Shown here: positions 60,702-64,000 of the stretch, in pieces
Layout of the letters: each line of letters starts with the position of its first letter
Numbering within the stretch: the first letter of the stretch is position 1
Assembly: GCA_039029195.1 (NCBI GenBank)
Contig: JBCCGR010000002.1
Coordinates: forward strand, 186,001-250,000
Direction: 5' to 3'
DNA length: 64,000 bases
Origin: JBCCGR01 sp039029195
GTDB lineage: Bacteria; Pseudomonadota; Alphaproteobacteria; Rhizobiales; Rhizobiaceae
Notes under the pieces: generated by a model
Told to the model about the DNA's origin: nothing
Seen by the model: only the letters and a program-made list of their open reading frames with translations
Database searches by the model: none
Position numbers and translations under genes: made by a program

Positions 60702-61952
60702 ATGCACACCATTGTATCTCCGGATCAACGGCCGGCTGCGTCCCGCAGAGAGGATCTCGCATCGAATCCGGACCGGATCGATCTGGTGGGGCTCGACCGG
60801 ACGGAAATTGGCGAGCATTTGAGCCGCATCGGAATTCCGGACAAGCAAATCCGGATGCGAACCAGCCAGATCTGGCAGTGGGTGTATGTGCGTGGCGTCA
60901 CCGATTTTTCTGCCATGACGAATATTGCGAAGGATCTGCGAGCCAAACTGGCAGAGACATTTTCGCTGGCGCGACCCGAGATTGTTGAAGAACAAATATC
61001 CTCTGACGGTACGCGAAAGTGGCTGTTCCGATTTCCATCGCGCGGTGCTGGCCAGCCGGTTGAAGTCGAGACGGTTTATATTCCAGAGTCCGACAGAGGT
61101 ACGCTGTGCGTATCGAGCCAGGTCGGATGCACGCTCACCTGCAGCTTTTGTCATACGGGAACCCAGAAGCTGGTGCGCAATCTGACGGCGGGCGAGGTGC
61201 TGATGCAGTTGATGGTTGCCCGAGATCGTCTTGGAGACTTCCCAAACGCGGACGCGGCAACCGATCATGTGCCGGAGGAGGGTCGCAAGGTTTCCAACGT
61301 TGTGATGATGGGCATGGGGGAACCGCTCTACAATTTCGACAATGTGAAGAAAGCGCTGTTGATTGCGTCCGACGGTGACGGGCTCTCGCTGTCGCGCCGC
61401 CGGATAACGCTCTCCACCTCTGGTGTGGTGCCGGAGATTGTTCGTACTGGCGAAGAAATTGGCGTCATGCTGGCGATTTCGCTGCATTCTGCCCGCGACG
61501 AGGTTCGTGATGTCCTGGTGCCGATCAACAAGAAATATCCAATAGACGAACTTCTGGACGCCTGCCGCAATTATCCCGGCGCTTCCAACGCGCGCCGCAT
61601 CACGTTCGAATATGTGATGCTGAAGGGGGTCAATGACAGCCTTTCGGATGCAAAGGAGCTGGTTCAGAGGCTCAAAGGTATTCCGGCTAAGATCAATCTC
61701 ATCCCGTTCAACCCATGGCCTGGAAGCGCGTATGAATGCTCTGATTGGGAAACGATCGAAACCTTTGCAGACTTCATCAATCAGTGCGGATACGCATCAC
61801 CGATCCGCACGCCGCGTGGCCGCGATATTCTGGCCGCGTGTGGGCAGTTGAAGTCTGAATCCGAGCGACTGAAAATCAAGGAACGACTGGCTCTGGAATC
61901 CATGATGATCTCTGGCCATGGAGCCGATGCAGGCGCGTCGGCGACAAGCTGA
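60702..61952 (+). CDS. rlmN: Dual-specificity RNA methyltransferase RlmN
   Basis: A 416-residue radical SAM enzyme that methylates C2 of adenosine in 23S rRNA (2503) and in tRNA (37). The cluster motif is CTLTCSFCHTG (CxxxCxxC), preceded by SSQVGC. GMGEPLYNFDNV and the Cys in the C-terminal region (near YASPIRTPRGRDILAACGQL, given in part as RDILAACGQL) fit the two-cysteine mechanism. The ATG at 60702 matches the usual length; a GTG at 60660 adds 14 residues. Confidence 0.96.
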   Translation: MHTIVSPDQRPAASRREDLASNPDRIDLVGLDRTEIGEHLSRIGIPDKQIRMRTSQIWQWVYVRGVTDFSAMTNIAKDLRAKLAETFSLARPEIVEEQISSDGTRKWLFRFPSRGAGQPVEVETVYIPESDRGTLCVSSQVGCTLTCSFCHTGTQKLVRNLTAGEVLMQLMVARDRLGDFPNADAATDHVPEEGRKVSNVVMMGMGEPLYNFDNVKKALLIASDGDGLSLSRRRITLSTSGVVPEIVRTGEEIGVMLAISLHSARDEVRDVLVPINKKYPIDELLDACRNYPGASNARRITFEYVMLKGVNDSLSDAKELVQRLKGIPAKINLIPFNPWPGSAYECSDWETIETFADFINQCGYASPIRTPRGRDILAACGQLKSESERLKIKERLALESMMISGHGADAGASATS

Positions 61953-61984
61953 TCGCACCGCAGAACGGGAATCAACAATTACCG

Positions 61985-62836
61985 ATGACTGCCGTTGCGC
62001 TTTGGCACCGAATGAAACGCCACCCGGTCATAAGCTGGGTCCTCCTTGCAGCGGTCATATTGCTGGTTTTCCGAGCTTTCCCAGGCCTTGATTACTGGAC
62101 CACAAACCAGTTCTTTCAAGAATTGACGTGCAGAGATGGGTCATCTGAACGGTGCGGCACATTTCCACTTCGCAACAGTCACTTTTGGCTTGAAGTGCGG
62201 GAGGTCTCGCTCTCACTCATGACCATCAGCCAGATGCTGCTGGTGTTGTGGCTGCTGTTTGTTTTGCTCATGAAGGATCAGACGTCTGTACAAGATGTGC
62301 AAAACCCGATGATCGCGCTTTTGACCGTTTTGCTTGCACCAGCCCTGTTGGTCAATGGCGTCCTGAAATCCTATTGGGGCAGACCGCGGCCCTACTTGAC
62401 GGAGGAATTTGGCGGCGAGTTTCCTTATGTTTCCCCTGGTACGATCACTGATCTTTGTCAGAAAAACTGCTCCTTCGTATCTGGTGAAACGTCCGCAGCA
62501 TTCTGGCTTCTTGCGCTGGTGGTATTCCTGCCGAAAAGCCGCCAGACCGCCGCGACGAGCGCCGTTGTTGCATTTGGCGTCTCCGTTAGCCTGCTTCGAA
62601 TGGGCTTTGGCAGACACTATTTTTCAGATGTGGTCATGTCGGCACTGTTCACAGTGACAATTCTTGTGGCGGTGCGCGCGCTGCTGACAAGCCAAAATGG
62701 TGAGCGCGCGCTGGTCGTCATTGCGGATGGCTCCAATGCCTTGACCGCTTTTTTCCAACGGACAATGGGCTTCACACCGTCGGTTGAGGCCAAAAACCGC
62801 AGGCTCGCTGAGAAAGAAGCTGATAACGCTGTGTGA
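61985..62836 (+). CDS. PAP2-family membrane phosphatase with variant motif
   Basis: A 283-residue membrane protein with about six hydrophobic segments. The lipid-phosphatase motifs are KSYWGRPRP (KxxxxxxRP), SFVSGETSA in place of the usual PSGH, and RMGFGRHYFSD (RxxxxxHxxxD). The His of motif 2 is replaced by Glu. Similar variants occur in alphaproteobacterial lipid A or lipid phosphatases (LpxE/LpxF-like), so a role in envelope lipid dephosphorylation is plausible. It lies 32 bases after rlmN. Confidence 0.85.
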   Translation: MTAVALWHRMKRHPVISWVLLAAVILLVFRAFPGLDYWTTNQFFQELTCRDGSSERCGTFPLRNSHFWLEVREVSLSLMTISQMLLVLWLLFVLLMKDQTSVQDVQNPMIALLTVLLAPALLVNGVLKSYWGRPRPYLTEEFGGEFPYVSPGTITDLCQKNCSFVSGETSAAFWLLALVVFLPKSRQTAATSAVVAFGVSVSLLRMGFGRHYFSDVVMSALFTVTILVAVRALLTSQNGERALVVIADGSNALTAFFQRTMGFTPSVEAKNRRLAEKEADNAV

Positions 62837-62944
62837 ACGCACTTGTTCTGGACGTGGTTCTGGATAAAGTGCCGCCGAATTTCAATTGAACAGGCGTCAT
62901 AGGCTGCGGCTCCTCCCGCCAAGCGCGCCGACGTGGGTAAACTG

Positions 62945-64000
62945 ATGAAGAAAATTTCCAAAGGTGACGTGAACAAGGTGGTCCTGGCCTACTCAGGCGG
63001 GCTCGACACATCGATCATTCTGAAATGGTTGCAGACGGAATATGAAGCCGAGGTGGTGACCTTTACTGCTGATCTCGGGCAGGGCGATGAACTTGAGCCC
63101 GCGCGCCGCAAGGCTGAAATGCTGGGCATCAGGGAAATCTACATCGAGGATGTGCGGGAAGAGTTCGTATCGGATTTTGTCTTTCCAATGTTCCGCGCCA
63201 ACGCAGTTTATGAAGGCGTTTATCTGCTTGGCACCTCAATAGCCCGTCCGCTGATCTCAAAGCGCCTTGTCGAAATTGCTGAGGAAACCGGCGCCGACGC
63301 GGTTGCCCATGGTGCGACCGGCAAGGGCAATGACCAGGTACGGTTCGAACTGGCAGCCTATGCACTTAACCCCGAAATCAAGGTGATCGCGCCGTGGCGT
63401 GAATGGGATTTCAAGTCCCGGACAGACCTGATCGATTTCGCGGAAAAGCATCAGATTCAGGTGCCGAAAGACAAACGCGGAGAAGCACCGTTTTCGGTTG
63501 ATGCCAATCTGCTGCACTCGTCCTCGGAAGGTAAAGTGCTCGAAGATCCGGCTATCGGCCCGGCCGAATATGTGTTCCAGCGCACCATTGATCCAATGTC
63601 AGCACCGGATCAGGACACTGAAATCGAGATCGAATTTGAGCGCGGCGATGCGGTGGCCATCAACGGTGAAAAACTCTCTCCAGCCATCTTGCTTGCGCGA
63701 TTGAACGATCTTGGGCGTGACAATGGCATTGGCCGCCTCGATCTGGTGGAAAACCGTTTCGTTGGCATGAAATCGCGCGGAATTTACGAAACGCCGGGTG
63801 GCACCATCCTGCTGACGGCCCATCGTGCTATGGAATCAATCACTCTGGATCGCGGTGCAGCCCATCTGAAAGATGAGTTGATGCCGCGCTACGCAGAACT
63901 GATTTACAATGGCTTCTGGTACTCTCCGGAACGCGAAATGCTGCAGGCAGCCATCGACCACAGCCAAGCGCAGGTTGAAGGTAAGGTTCGCCTCTCACTC
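62945..64000 (+). CDS. argG: Argininosuccinate synthase, 5' part (runs off window)
   Basis: The frame opens with ATG at 62945 and has no stop before base 64000, giving 352 residues. The PP-loop AYSGGLDTSIILKWL is at about residues 15-29; GTSIARPLISKRLVE and AHGATGKGNDQVRFE are typical family motifs. The enzyme joins citrulline and aspartate in arginine synthesis. The remaining C-terminus of about 50 residues is outside the window. argB lies 28 kb away, so the arginine genes are dispersed. Confidence 0.97.
   Translation, partial: MKKISKGDVNKVVLAYSGGLDTSIILKWLQTEYEAEVVTFTADLGQGDELEPARRKAEMLGIREIYIEDVREEFVSDFVFPMFRANAVYEGVYLLGTSIARPLISKRLVEIAEETGADAVAHGATGKGNDQVRFELAAYALNPEIKVIAPWREWDFKSRTDLIDFAEKHQIQVPKDKRGEAPFSVDANLLHSSSEGKVLEDPAIGPAEYVFQRTIDPMSAPDQDTEIEIEFERGDAVAINGEKLSPAILLARLNDLGRDNGIGRLDLVENRFVGMKSRGIYETPGGTILLTAHRAMESITLDRGAAHLKDELMPRYAELIYNGFWYSPEREMLQAAIDHSQAQVEGKVRLSL

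Overview
The window is 64 kb of chromosome from an alphaproteobacterium, most likely of the order Hyphomicrobiales (Rhizobiales). This rests on gene content and order: rnd-lptC-lptA-lptB-rpoN-hpf-ptsN, trpF-trpB-trpA-accD-folC, a class II AroA, an FYDLN-acid (TIGR02300) protein, MmcB, DUF2852, IalB, a PmtA-like phospholipid methyltransferase, and a fused carnitine dehydrogenase/betainyl-CoA thioesterase. Base composition is moderately GC-rich. TTG and GTG starts are frequent. I see no rRNA operon, CRISPR array, integrase, transposase or prophage. One tRNA (Ala, GGC) is present.

Layout. 1-3.6 kb: 3' part of polA, then a two-gene carnitine catabolic unit. 3.6-7 kb: pmtA-like gene and a GST-queG-SDR operon (minus strand). 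7-16.9 kb: uppP, a small monooxygenase, a class A penicillin-binding protein, then the LPS-export/sigma-54 block. 16.9-25.4 kb (minus): folC, accD, trpA, trpB, trpF, a YgjP-like peptidase, DUF2852, then DUF1330, pyrF and an FMN reductase. 25.5-26.2 kb: deoD. 26.2-28.9 kb: two tandem paralogous genes of unknown type. 28.9-32.3 kb: dnaJ and dnaK. 32.4-37.9 kb: secreted unknown, alkB, a pyrimidine 5'-nucleotidase next to argB, cmk and rpsA. 38-41.9 kb: GFA protein, phosphatase-like protein, L,D-transpeptidase, mmcB, tRNA-Ala and the FYDLN protein. 42-47.6 kb: aroA-dut-FAD oxidoreductase, SDR and VOC genes, and a secreted hydrolase. 47.7-54.4 kb: livHMGF, acyl-CoA ligase and livK. 54.5-64 kb: epoxide hydrolase-like, cysQ, YafK-like L,D-transpeptidase, DUF1232, quinone reductase, SPOUT methyltransferase, IalB, rlmN, PAP2 phosphatase and the 5' part of argG.

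Most of the window is housekeeping: envelope biogenesis, amino-acid and nucleotide synthesis, heat shock, and RNA modification. The clearest accessory island is the tandem pair at 26.26-28.66 kb. With starts set by Shine-Dalgarno sites, both proteins are exactly 385 residues and align without a gap over their whole length, at about 40% identity by hand count. Each is helix-rich, lacks a signal peptide, and carries one central hydrophobic hairpin with an invariant WPEG turn. This resembles the architecture of two-component alpha-helical pore-forming toxins (ClyA/HBL/XaxAB type). That assignment is from architecture only. The pair sits behind a leader with several dyad symmetries, between deoD and dnaJ. 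It is my main candidate for an undescribed system.
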